64,000 nt of DNA. It comes from Anaerolineae bacterium (lineage in GTDB: Bacteria; Chloroflexota; Anaerolineae; Aggregatilineales; Phototrophicaceae). Each line of letters opens with the position of its first letter. Position 1 is the first letter of the stretch. Location: assembly GCA_030950085.1 (NCBI GenBank), contig JAUZRW010000042.1, positions 1-64,000 on the forward strand, written 5' to 3'. This document shows, in pieces, positions 9,317 through 17,079 of the stretch. The translations under genes and the position numbers were made by a program. The notes under the pieces are model-generated. The model did no database searches. It had not been told where the DNA came from and saw only the letters and a list, made by a program, of their open reading frames with translations.

Positions 9317-9883
9317 ATGTCCCGTACTGGATTACGAGATGCAAGATGGCTCATTATTGTTGGACTACTTTTTGTAGTCGGGAGCATCTTAGCACAGGAA
9401 GCTGAACCACAAACAACAATTAATATGTTGGGCTTCCAACGCGAAAACAATCAAATTGAATGGATTATTACGGTGGGCAATATCGGCGCTGTTGATGCGC
9501 GGAATGTGGTTATCACCGATAATTTGCCCTATAGCCTACAAATTGATAACGTACAAATCAATACGGGTACAGCGAACATCAACAACCAAACGGTGACAGT
9601 GGTACTGCCCCTTTTAGCACCCGGCGAAGTCGTGCAATTTAGTATTTTCAGCACTCGCTTAGTTGACGAAAGTGCTGTTAATACGGTTTGCATCACGGCT
9701 GATAATGTAGTTGACTTAATTTGTGTGCCGGCTATTGCTATCCAAGCCTTGCCCAACACGGGCGAACCCCCTTATTGGCGTAGACCAATGTTGCACTTGG
9801 GTCTGCTGACGATTTCTGTCAGCTTGTTGATGATTGGCTTGGGTTTATTTGGTTGGCAAATCCTCACAGTAGATGATGAGTAA
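9317..9883 (+). CDS. Exported DUF11-like protein with LPNTG tail
   Basis: A 188-residue secreted protein. A signal peptide covers residues 1-27. Residues 32-143 form one DUF11-like beta-sandwich unit (ITVGNIGAVDARNVVITDNL), a conserved-repeat domain of bacterial surface proteins. LPNTG (145-149) is followed by a short linker with two arginines and a membrane segment (about 158-180), then an acidic TVDDE tail. This looks like a sortase sorting signal, although the usual positive tail after the membrane segment is absent. Two ATGs overlap; 9317 is in frame. Function is probably structural or adhesive at the cell envelope. Confidence 0.72.
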   Translation: MSRTGLRDARWLIIVGLLFVVGSILAQEAEPQTTINMLGFQRENNQIEWIITVGNIGAVDARNVVITDNLPYSLQIDNVQINTGTANINNQTVTVVLPLLAPGEVVQFSIFSTRLVDESAVNTVCITADNVVDLICVPAIAIQALPNTGEPPYWRRPMLHLGLLTISVSLLMIGLGLFGWQILTVDDE

Positions 9884-9936
9884 CCCTTCGCAGTTTTATG
9901 AAATTGTGATGAAACGTTGTTCATTTTCCTCAAAAA

Positions 9937-11055
9937 TTAGCCAAAACGGGGTCCGACCTTCTGCTTATTGATGGCGCTATTGTGTAATTTAATCACATCT
10001 TCGACAACCATCTCACGAGCTTGGGCATGATGATAGGCATTTAAGTGGTTTTCATTGCCGACGCTGAACATATAATGGGTTCCCGGCACGACATGGATAT
10101 TTTTAGCCGGAAATTCCAGTTTACTGAGCAAATCCATCATCGAAACCAATCCAACCAAGGGGTCACGATGCCCTAACATCACTTGCATCAAATCAAAGTC
10201 ATGTGCGATTTCTGTATCTTTCAAGCGCCCCATCGCCATTAAGGTTGCCCCTGTAATACCACGCGGCGTATTATTATATTGCTTATCATGCAACGCTTTC
10301 ACTTCTGGACTAGCACCTGATGCTAATACATTCAAGACACTCGGTTTGATAAAACGCTCAAAAACTTCTAGTGCTGGGAGTTTTTGCAAGATGCCGATAC
10401 CCAATCCGAGCGTTGAGTAAAATGCACGGTGCGAGTCATCTTCTAGTAAGAGTGCTGGCGCAAGAGCAAAGCGCGTGACTTCACCAAAACTCCACAACAT
10501 AGGATTCAGGTAAAAGAGGGTTGCACCACCCATCGAATGCCCCACGAAGTTAATCACTTTCTGTTGTGCGCCGCCCGGTTGTCGCCGAATCTTGAGAAGG
10601 TCAACGAAGGCTTGTAAGGTTTTCATCGCTGCGGGGGGATTGCACCAATCTAAGGCAGGGCTTTGATTTTCAAACTGAGAATCACCGAAGCCATTATGGT
10701 CAATGCAAATTGACACTAATTGTCGATTGCTTGTTACGACCATGCTGGGTAATTGTTCCCAAATATGCAAATTCCCTGTCCAGCCATGCACCCAAACAAC
10801 ATAACCTTGTACATTGGCGATACGGTCAACCAACATCTCATCGGGCATCTCAAAATCTTCAGTCCATGTGATTTCCCAATGAAAATCCAGCAAGCCGCTT
10901 GCTTCTAAGAAGGCTTGACCATCACGGCGGTCAATATACCCTTTTTGCATCAAATCGCTGAGTTGATATTCAGCCCGATATGTGCCATCCATCATGCTTT
11001 TATTTCGCTGAGAATACCCCGACACCCAATTGAGATGGGGATTTAAGTGACTCAT
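9937..11055 (-). CDS. Alpha/beta hydrolase
   Basis: A 372-residue alpha/beta-hydrolase. The oxyanion region VVWVHGWTGNLHIWEQL, nucleophile elbow NFVGHSMGGATLF with the serine in GHSMGG, a candidate acid in LGHRDPLVG and the catalytic histidine in VVPGTHYMF are all present. An N-terminal extension of about 85 residues precedes the fold. No signal peptide, so it is cytoplasmic. The start is set at the ATG at 11055, seven bases after GCGGAA; a GTG at 11070 would overlap that site. Substrate unknown. Confidence 0.82.
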   Translation of the reverse strand: MSHLNPHLNWVSGYSQRNKSMMDGTYRAEYQLSDLMQKGYIDRRDGQAFLEASGLLDFHWEITWTEDFEMPDEMLVDRIANVQGYVVWVHGWTGNLHIWEQLPSMVVTSNRQLVSICIDHNGFGDSQFENQSPALDWCNPPAAMKTLQAFVDLLKIRRQPGGAQQKVINFVGHSMGGATLFYLNPMLWSFGEVTRFALAPALLLEDDSHRAFYSTLGLGIGILQKLPALEVFERFIKPSVLNVLASGASPEVKALHDKQYNNTPRGITGATLMAMGRLKDTEIAHDFDLMQVMLGHRDPLVGLVSMMDLLSKLEFPAKNIHVVPGTHYMFSVGNENHLNAYHHAQAREMVVEDVIKLHNSAINKQKVGPRFG

Positions 11056-11241
11056 ACTTTTTCCGCCCACAATTCAAACAATTATAACATTCTATTGTGC
11101 TTGATTTTACCGACGATGCCAATAATTTTCCAACAAATTGAATTTTTCGCATTCTTATCATGAATTTTAGCGACTCCTGCAACTATCTCTTGGGCTTATG
11201 CGCTATAATGAAGTGTGTCGTAAATGCTTGGAGAATGTCAT

Positions 11242-11817
11242 ATGAGACAAATGTTGGATGTTTTTAATCGAATTCGCAATTTTGACCCGCGCAAACTGAC
11301 ACCGATGCAAATTGTGGTGGGGATTGCGGCGGCTATCATTGCTATTTTTGTCGTGTGGCAAATCATAAAACTATTCTTGTCGTTGTTGCCTATTGCTATC
11401 GGCATACTAGGGATTTATCTGGCATATCGCTGGTTGAGCAGTAACGCTGAAGAGTTGCCAGAAGAAATGACAAAAAGTAAAAATGAAAGAATGGTGGATG
11501 AAGCGCTGGCGAATGTGAAAGCGGCTTCGTCTGGCACGGCGACTTCACCCACAGTAGAAGGTATTGCAAACACATCGGCACAAGTCGTAGACGAGGCAGC
11601 AGTCGATGAGGTTATTGCGCCAGCACAAGAAGAAGCGGAAGAGAATCTCGCTGTGAAGCAGATTATCAATCCAGAAACAGGCTTCAAAGAACCCGATATT
11701 TCGCGCTTAATTGAACGTGAGCAAGAAAAGCTCAAAGAAGCAGACCGTGTTAACGAAGATGTGATGTCGCAGATTGAAAAGCGGCGGCAGCGTTTGTTAG
11801 GCAAAGATGGCAAATAA
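11242..11817 (+). CDS. Small membrane-anchored hypothetical protein with charged tail
   Basis: A 191-residue protein of unknown function. Residues about 24-66 hold one long or two short hydrophobic helices (IVVGIAAAIIAIFVVWQIIK and LLPIAIGILGIYLAY), followed by a polar, acidic, alanine-rich region and a C-terminal charged helix (residues about 150-190, LIEREQEKLKEADR) that may form a coiled coil. The ATG at 11242 is preceded by GGAG at an eight-base spacing, so upstream in-frame codons from 11224 are not used. Confidence 0.7.
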   Translation: MRQMLDVFNRIRNFDPRKLTPMQIVVGIAAAIIAIFVVWQIIKLFLSLLPIAIGILGIYLAYRWLSSNAEELPEEMTKSKNERMVDEALANVKAASSGTATSPTVEGIANTSAQVVDEAAVDEVIAPAQEEAEENLAVKQIINPETGFKEPDISRLIEREQEKLKEADRVNEDVMSQIEKRRQRLLGKDGK

Positions 11818-11850
11818 TTTGACGACTATAGTGATTCATCTTTCAAGAAA

Positions 11851-11925
11851 AAAGCCTAACACAGAGAAACGGAGAATCAGAGACGCAGAGGTGTTTTTGA
11901 GCTGGAATCTTTGTGTCCCTGTACT
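11851..11925 (-). repeat. Dispersed GTAACGC/TTTGTGTCC repeat, partial copy
   Basis: Reads AAGCCTAACACAGAGAAACG GAGAATCAGAGACGCAGAGG and then GGAATCTTTGTGTCCCTG. The same ~100-base arrangement occurs at 20074, 31737 and 59104 and in part at 24425 and 29655. It lies in the 319-base gap 11818-12136, which contains only repeats. Confidence 0.6.
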
Positions 11926-11944
11926 TAAAATTGTCGTGAGTTCT

Positions 11945-12121
11945 AGTACACGACCAAAAAAGTTTTTATGTAGGGGCGCAAGGCATTGCGCCCGAAAAGC
12001 ACATAATCTATTCAAGAATTAAATTGGTCAAGTACTAGGTAGTACACGACCAAAAAAGTTTTTGAGGTTTCGTAGGGGCGACAGCGTGCTGCACCCAATC
12101 TTCAAGAATTAAATTGGTCAA
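11945..12121. repeat. Tandem pair of ~85-bp units each enclosing a TAGGGGCG palindrome
   Basis: Unit 1 (11945-12031) and unit 2 (12041-12121) both start AGTACACGACCAAAAAAGTT and both end TTCAAGAATTAAATTGGTCA A. Each carries a different TAGGGGCG-type palindrome in the middle (11970-11998 and 12071-12098). The shared outer borders with differing inner palindromes suggest that the palindrome is one module of a longer mobile unit. Confidence 0.75.
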
Positions 12122-12136
12122 ATAGTAGTGGACACT

Positions 12137-13132
12137 TCACAACGGGTCAAAGTGATTAAATAAACCTGTTAATGTCGTCGCGCCTGCATCAGTCATCAAC
12201 GAGATTGTCAATGCCCCCTGCCAGATACTTTGCTCTATCCCGTTACGAGTGTCGCTTGTTCGGACAAATAAGACTGTAGCGGATTGTATCAGCACAACGC
12301 TATCCCCTAAGCGGACTTCCACTGATATAGGCGAATCGGCAGCTAAGACATTGTATTCGCCTGTTTGCAAGGCGCGATAATTTTGGGCAGTAATGATCAC
12401 TGAGCCACTTTCAGCTTCGGCAAAAGCGCGTCGTGCAGTAAATCGCAAGGTGATAAAGCGCGTATCACCCTGAATACCCTTACTAAATTGCGGTTCAGAG
12501 TCGAGTTGTGTATAAATGCCACTCAGTTGAATCGAATATTCTTCTCGTGGCGTATAGGGCAGGCGATGAAATACCCCCCGTATGGTGACGGCTTGCCCAC
12601 TAGCATTGAGCAGTGTGACATCAAATTCCCCATTGATGCTACGCCGATTGATGAAATCGAGTGTGAGCGTCCCACTCACACGCTGGTTAAAGGGTGCGTA
12701 TCCACTGGCTTGGAAAGTTGCCCCAACAGGTGTCGGATTAAGGTCACTTTGGATACCAATTTGATGTGTTCCTGTGCCGATATTTCTCGCAAATTCTAGT
12801 AACAGCACACCTTCTCCACCCGATTCGACTTCTGCAATGAAACGAAGACCAACATTGCCCGATTCGTTGCTTCCTGCATGGCGCATCCCATTGACAGCTG
12901 CTCCATATTCAATTGGGATAGCATTATTTGTGCTGGTTGTAGCGGATATCGCTCCAATGACCGCAATCCGATAACCGCCGGGGACAAGCCCATAATTAAG
13001 CATATCATCGGGCGCGACACTCTCATTTGGAATGGGTGTTGCTATAACAGGTGCAGGAGGAGTTGATGTACACGCTGCAAGCAATACCGACAAAAATAAC
13101 AGACTACACCCAACGACAAACAAGCGCATCAC
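12137..13132 (-). CDS. Lipoprotein of unknown function
   Basis: A 331-residue exported lipoprotein. The signal peptide ends in the lipobox LLAAC with Cys21, followed by a Thr/Pro-rich linker (CTSTPPAPVIATPIPN) typical of Chloroflexota lipoproteins. The mature part (residues about 40-331) is all-beta in appearance, with two similar halves containing pairs such as GVLLLEFARNIGTGTHQIGI and GSVIITAQNYRALQTGEYNV, suggesting an internal duplication of a beta-sandwich domain. No enzymatic motif. Probably anchored on the outer face of the membrane. Confidence 0.78.
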   Translation of the reverse strand: MMRLFVVGCSLLFLSVLLAACTSTPPAPVIATPIPNESVAPDDMLNYGLVPGGYRIAVIGAISATTSTNNAIPIEYGAAVNGMRHAGSNESGNVGLRFIAEVESGGEGVLLLEFARNIGTGTHQIGIQSDLNPTPVGATFQASGYAPFNQRVSGTLTLDFINRRSINGEFDVTLLNASGQAVTIRGVFHRLPYTPREEYSIQLSGIYTQLDSEPQFSKGIQGDTRFITLRFTARRAFAEAESGSVIITAQNYRALQTGEYNVLAADSPISVEVRLGDSVVLIQSATVLFVRTSDTRNGIEQSIWQGALTISLMTDAGATTLTGLFNHFDPL

Positions 13133-13282
13133 ACATTATCCTCAGAACACAGCAATTTCTAAGTCATGTTACGCAAAAAAGCCGTCATTGCAATATGTAG
13201 CATAGGTTTTCCGTAGGGTAGGCGTATTCTCTGAGACAATTTGCAAGTTGCGTTCTATGGTACGGTATAACTAACGCAACGG

Positions 13283-13350
13283 ACGTGATATATCGCGTCC
13301 CTACAGGTCAAAGATGGTTATTTGTAGGGACAGCATACATGCTGTCTGCT
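13283..13350. repeat. Two TAGGGGCG/GTAGGGAC-type palindromes
   Basis: CGTGATATATCGCGTCCCTA CA and TGTAGGGACAGCATACATGC TGTC are two neighbouring imperfect palindromes (GATATATC core and GCATACATGC core) with the TAGGG/CCCTA flank. They lie in the leader of the LCP gene and could form hairpins in its mRNA. Confidence 0.5.
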
Positions 13351-13401
13351 ATAACACACAACATCATGCTAAGACAGAGTCTACTCAAAGGAAGAATACC
13401 C

Positions 13402-14703
13402 ATGCGCCGATGGTTTGTACTGCTATTATTATGTGTTTTCGTTTTTCCAGTGGTTGCCCAAGATGATGACAATGAAAATCCTATTCCGGATGCCATGCCA
13501 ATGGTGGATGAAGGCGATGCCGATATTATCAATATTTTGCTGATGGGCAGTGCAACCAATAATGGCGAATACAATCCCGGTTTGACCGATGTACTGATGC
13601 TGGTTTCTGTCAACCGTGATACAGAACGAGTCGCTGTTTTGTCGATTCCGCGAGATTACTATGCCTATATCCCCAACTTCAATATGCGTAAAATTAATCA
13701 AGCCTATTTTTATGCAGAAATGAATGATTTAGATGGCATAGACGTGATGCGCCAAACCATCGAATACAATTTTGGTATCGAGATAGATTATTATGCCCGT
13801 GTTGATTTCAATAGTTTTGGGGCTGTCATTGATAGCGTTGGCGGCATTGATGTTGCGGTTGATTGTGCAATAGAAGATTGGATGCTCATTTCGCCCGAGT
13901 TGGATAAGCAAGATGCTGATAATTGGGAAATGCACACGCTCTGGGCAGGGATGAATCAGTTGGATGGCGCGACGGCATTATGGTATGTTCGTAGTCGGCG
14001 CACAAGCAGCGACTTAGATAGAGGTCGGCGACAGCAAGATGTTTTGCGTGCCTTGTGGCGGCAAATTCGCAACGAGGGCTTGCTCGAAAATTTTTCTGAC
14101 TTATGGCAGCAATTCAACGAAATCGTAGAAACCGACATTCCACTATCGGAAGCAGTGTCATTCTTGCCGATGATGGCAAATCTTGAACCAGCATCGGTTG
14201 AATTTTATGCGATGGAACGTAACACGCATATGGTCAGTGGTTATACACCCGAAGAAGGGCGTTTTGTGTGGTATCCGCAACGCGAGGCAATGATTGACCT
14301 CATGCAGCAATTTGTGAATAGTAGTGGCACACGTCGCCTAACCAGTTCGTTGCCGACAGTGGCAGTCTATAATGGCAGTGGTATAGATGGCATGGCATTT
14401 GTCGCCGCCCAACGTTTAGAGCGTGAGGGTTTTCGCACAACAGTTATGTTCGATTATACCCAGCCGCGCAATTACAATCATGTCATTGACCATACCGGCT
14501 TAGAACGGCGCAATCCGGTTGGTGTCATTCAAGATGTCTTGAGTATCACCGATGAAGGCGTGGGCATTGAGCCTGACCCTAATCGAGATTTTGATTATGT
14601 GGTTTATGTCGGCAATGAGTATCAGTATTTCGCTTGCACTTATCCCGTAGACCAACCCGTTTATGCACCGGACGAAGAATCAGAAACCGCGTCAAGTGAC
14701 TAG
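13402..14703 (+). CDS. LytR-CpsA-Psr (LCP) family protein with LytR_C domain
   Basis: A 433-residue exported LCP protein. These enzymes transfer undecaprenyl-linked glycopolymers onto peptidoglycan or other envelope acceptors. The signal peptide or anchor covers residues 1-20 (MRRWFVLLLLCVFVFPVVAQ). The LCP core shows the Asp of NILLMGSA...TDVLMLVSVN, SIPRDYYAYIP, KINQAYFYA, GGIDVAVDC and the Arg cluster WYVRSRRTSSDLDRGRRQQD. A LytR_C domain follows at about residues 315-420 (VAVYNGSGIDGMAFVAAQRL). The ATG at 13402 follows AAAGGAAG; an upstream in-frame extension to 13285 would read through repeat DNA and is rejected. Confidence 0.88.
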   Translation: MRRWFVLLLLCVFVFPVVAQDDDNENPIPDAMPMVDEGDADIINILLMGSATNNGEYNPGLTDVLMLVSVNRDTERVAVLSIPRDYYAYIPNFNMRKINQAYFYAEMNDLDGIDVMRQTIEYNFGIEIDYYARVDFNSFGAVIDSVGGIDVAVDCAIEDWMLISPELDKQDADNWEMHTLWAGMNQLDGATALWYVRSRRTSSDLDRGRRQQDVLRALWRQIRNEGLLENFSDLWQQFNEIVETDIPLSEAVSFLPMMANLEPASVEFYAMERNTHMVSGYTPEEGRFVWYPQREAMIDLMQQFVNSSGTRRLTSSLPTVAVYNGSGIDGMAFVAAQRLEREGFRTTVMFDYTQPRNYNHVIDHTGLERRNPVGVIQDVLSITDEGVGIEPDPNRDFDYVVYVGNEYQYFACTYPVDQPVYAPDEESETASSD

Positions 14704-14781
14704 GTTAAAATCATTCTAAAAACCTCCGTTTAGAAACCCCTAGATTTACCTATGGGGAGGATAGGAGGGGATGTTTGTTCC

Positions 14782-16068
14782 TTAGCCCGTTGCTGAGACA
14801 AATGAATAGGCATAACCATCGCTCCTATGCTGTGGTTGACAATACTTGTAACTGATACCTTGAATAGTTCCTTGTGCGGTCTTGATGTTGAAACTACCGG
14901 AAGCACGGACAGCCACACGCCCGACATATGTTCCAGTTTTTTTGCCATTGGCAACAATTGCTTTAACCATATCTCCCGTCTGAAAACCTTTCACGCGCTT
15001 AAATTGCTTTGCCTTCGTGCGCGGAAAACCGTACTTATCAACCCGACACATTTGCCGTGAGCTGCGTCCACTTGCAGAGATGATGAGTGGGGACAAGCCT
15101 AGATGAACAAAGACATGCTGACCACTTTTGCCCACGCAAACGGCATCCAACCAGTGTTTTTTCGGATAATCTTGTTGGTTACGATTGAATTTCGTTTGTC
15201 CACCTGTGCCTGTTTCAATCGGCAAACCTGTCAGTTCCATTTGGCGAAACAAAGCCCAGCGTGTCGCATTCATCGCGGCGGCATCTTTGAGGGGCTTCTT
15301 CGCTTGGGTTTGAATGTTGGGATAGCCAAATTCGGCAGCAGTACGATTACCTTTTTGCTGATTACAATCCGCACAAGCAAGAGTTAGGTTACTAATACGA
15401 TTACTACCGCCTCTGGATTTAGGGCGAATGTGTTCAACTTGTAAGGGGGCATGAACTGCCCCACAATAAGCACATTTGTGTCCCCATTTTTCCAGCAGAT
15501 ACTCGCGTACTTCGTAACCTTGCAATGTCCCTTGCTGGTATTCAATGCCACTAATCTCAGGATTTTCCATCTTCTGCGTATCGAAACGGGTCAGTTCCAT
15601 TGCTAAATTCGTAATTGGAACAAAGCGATTTAACCGTTTGAGCCATGTCCAGATATTGCGAACGCGACTTTTCAAAGACGGTGCAAGCCAGCCTTTCGGT
15701 CTGCGACGGTTCAAAAAGCGCGGTTTACGATAGCGTGTTTTACGACTTCTACGCCCTCTTCTTAACTGCCGACGTTTCAACAGAGCATCTCGGATTTGCT
15801 GTCCCCGATGTGTCAATTCAGCGACCCAGATAGCACGCAAGCCGCGTTTGAAGTTGGCAACTATCGCTATCCCTGTCGTCTTAGAACCGGGGTCGATCTT
15901 GACCTGTACAGCTTGTGTGTCTCCGCCTTCGCGGTCTTTTAAGATAATCGTGAAGGGATATTTACGGAACACGGCGGCTTTGCCTTGTTTTAGCAAGTGT
16001 CGCGCTCGCGCTGGATGACAAGGCATCAAGGGCTGCTTGTTCTTGTCGATAACTAAAACTCGTTGCAT
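14782..16068 (-). CDS. iscB: IscB RNA-guided HNH/RuvC nuclease
   Basis: A 428-residue IscB, the OMEGA-system nuclease that is ancestral to Cas9. Domains in order: PLMP domain (residues 1-50, KNKQPLMPCHPARAR), RuvC-I with Asp59 (KIDPGSKTTGIA), an arginine-rich bridge helix (about 98-136), RuvC-II with Glu158 (LAMELTRFD), HNH domain (about 190-245) with zinc cysteines 199/202 and 232/235 and catalytic His213 in VEHIRPKSRGG, RuvC-III with His305 and Asp308 (KKHWLDAV), and a C-terminal TAM-interacting region. All catalytic residues are intact and the length is normal, so both DNA strands should be cut. A structured omega-RNA lies directly upstream. No CRISPR array, cas1/cas2 or tnpA is nearby. 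Confidence 0.92.
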   Translation of the reverse strand: MQRVLVIDKNKQPLMPCHPARARHLLKQGKAAVFRKYPFTIILKDREGGDTQAVQVKIDPGSKTTGIAIVANFKRGLRAIWVAELTHRGQQIRDALLKRRQLRRGRRSRKTRYRKPRFLNRRRPKGWLAPSLKSRVRNIWTWLKRLNRFVPITNLAMELTRFDTQKMENPEISGIEYQQGTLQGYEVREYLLEKWGHKCAYCGAVHAPLQVEHIRPKSRGGSNRISNLTLACADCNQQKGNRTAAEFGYPNIQTQAKKPLKDAAAMNATRWALFRQMELTGLPIETGTGGQTKFNRNQQDYPKKHWLDAVCVGKSGQHVFVHLGLSPLIISASGRSSRQMCRVDKYGFPRTKAKQFKRVKGFQTGDMVKAIVANGKKTGTYVGRVAVRASGSFNIKTAQGTIQGISYKYCQPQHRSDGYAYSFVSATG

Positions 16069-16374
16069 TGAAAGTTACCTTTCAGTTCTCTGCTTTCGCA
16101 GGTAATGGTCTCCTCGCCAATGTTATGAGACGGTTTGGTGTGAGCAACACTGTCCTAGACCCTCAGACTGTTTAATCACTCACCGCAGGGTTCGGGACTG
16201 GAGAAGCATCCCGAAGTGCCTATACATTCGTCTCTAACGGAGTTTCCCCTCCCTTTGATTCCCTCCCCATCGCAATGGGGAGGGCTAGGGTGGGGATACT
16301 GAGGCTGGTCAGCATGGCTTTTTCAAGCCCCCCGAATTTATTCGTGGGGTCGCTGACCTACAGTATGAAGGCTT
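16069..16374 (-). ncRNA. Omega-RNA (HEARO-type) guide RNA of IscB
   Basis: The 300 bases 5' of iscB fold as expected for an omega-RNA read on the minus strand. An outer stem GGTCAGC/GCTGACC (16352-16358 with 16307-16313) encloses two hairpins, one with a CCCAC.GAA-type stem (16330-16349) and one with GGCTT/AAGCC arms (16316-16329). Then follow a perfect 10-bp hairpin CCCTCCCCAT/ATGGGGAGGG (16261-16284), a hairpin TTCGGGA/TCCCGAA (16191-16215) and a small CTGC/GCAG hairpin near 16090-16101. The guide would be the bases immediately 5' of the outer stem, 16374 down to 16359. The 3' end near the iscB start is inferred. Confidence 0.75.
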
Positions 16375-16690
16375 GTTGACAAATTATAAGCGTGTCCCTC
16401 ATTGAACATGCAAAAAGAACACGCAAAAACACAAGGATTGCGTAGTGCCAGAAATAGTGGTGTGCTGGTGATAGCTGTTATTGTAGTGCCTTGCTGTGCA
16501 TCCGTCAATTGTAGGATGATAGTGGTTTTTAAGGGTTCATATAGGGTAAAAGAAAACACCAGCCTATACGGGAGTGGTATTGTAAGATTTTCTTGGGAAT
16601 TTCAGATAATGTTTAGGCTTTACTTGCCGTGTCCACGACCACATTTGAATGAGCGAATATTGCACAAGAATCAATTTCTCGTCTTCGCAT
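16375..16690. other. Gap without recognisable feature
   Basis: Between the presumed left edge of the IscB element and the end of the next receiver gene I see no gene, hairpin or known repeat. Short open frames here have no ribosome binding site and no family resemblance. If the iscB guide is derived from flanking DNA, the first bases of this gap belong to the old target site. Confidence 0.4.
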
Positions 16691-17065
16691 CTAAAGGGGT
16701 TTTTTCTTCCCAATACGCTGAATTGCATCAATTAAGTTGCGAGGTGTAATCGGGACAGGGAGGTAGTCGGCGGCACCCTTTTCTATTGCAGATGAGCGTA
16801 GATGCTTACGACCACCGAGCAATATCACGGGTGTTTCGGGAAACTCAGCATGAATGTTTGCCATCAGTTGGAAGCCATCAATCGGTATCATTGCATAATC
16901 AATCAAGACAATATCGGGTGTCATCTCTTGGACGAGGAAAAGGACTCGTGAGCAAACGGTTGTCGCGGCAACCATTCTGATATCATCTGCCTTATCCAAA
17001 ATGGCATGATAATACTGCATCATGTGTGAGTCATCGTCGGCGACAAGTACGCTAATTTTAGACAC
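16691..17065 (-). CDS. Stand-alone receiver domain with altered switch residues
   Basis: A 124-residue CheY-like receiver. The acidic pocket ADDD (residues 9-12) and acceptor Asp56 in IVLIDYAM are kept, but the switch Ser/Thr position reads VILLGG (glycine) and the conserved Lys position reads YLPVPI (valine). Loss of the Lys normally uncouples phosphorylation from the conformational switch. GTG start with GAGGAT nine bases upstream, 14 bases after the stop of the ChbG/YdjC gene, so the two are likely co-transcribed and coupled. Confidence 0.8.
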   Translation of the reverse strand: MSKISVLVADDDSHMMQYYHAILDKADDIRMVAATTVCSRVLFLVQEMTPDIVLIDYAMIPIDGFQLMANIHAEFPETPVILLGGRKHLRSSAIEKGAADYLPVPITPRNLIDAIQRIGKKKPL

Positions 17066-17079
17066 GACTATTATTATCC

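Larger units (their letters stand above)
14705..16374 (-). mobile_element. IscB-carrying element (IS200/IS605-related, no transposase)
   Basis: An IscB gene with its omega-RNA leader, with hairpins downstream of the gene: TTCTAAA/TTTAGAA arms (14714-14735) and CCCC.TAG/CTA.GGGG arms (14737-14757), which could be the right-end hairpin of an IS200/IS605-type element or a terminator. No TnpA (Y1 transposase) gene is present, so the unit would be mobilised only in trans. Exact ends are not proven: the left end should lie near 16358 and the right end near 14705. Confidence 0.55.

Noticed and set aside
11415-11813. 132-codon open frame antisense to the small membrane protein
   Set aside because: Ser/Ala-rich shadow of the real gene at 11242, which has a good ribosome binding site and a normal membrane-protein pattern.
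11945-12121. CRISPR-like array made of the tandem units
   Set aside because: Only two units, no regular 25-40-base repeats with unique spacers, and the unit contains a dispersed palindrome found elsewhere.
13285-13401. N-terminal extension of the LCP protein
   Set aside because: The region consists of dispersed palindromes; the ATG at 13402 has AAAGGAAG and starts a clean signal peptide.
14782-16068. Possibility that the HNH/RuvC protein is a Cas9 or a plain HNH homing endonuclease
   Set aside because: The PLMP N-terminal domain, 428-residue size, bridge helix and three RuvC motifs fit IscB; there is no REC lobe, no CRISPR array and no cas1/cas2.
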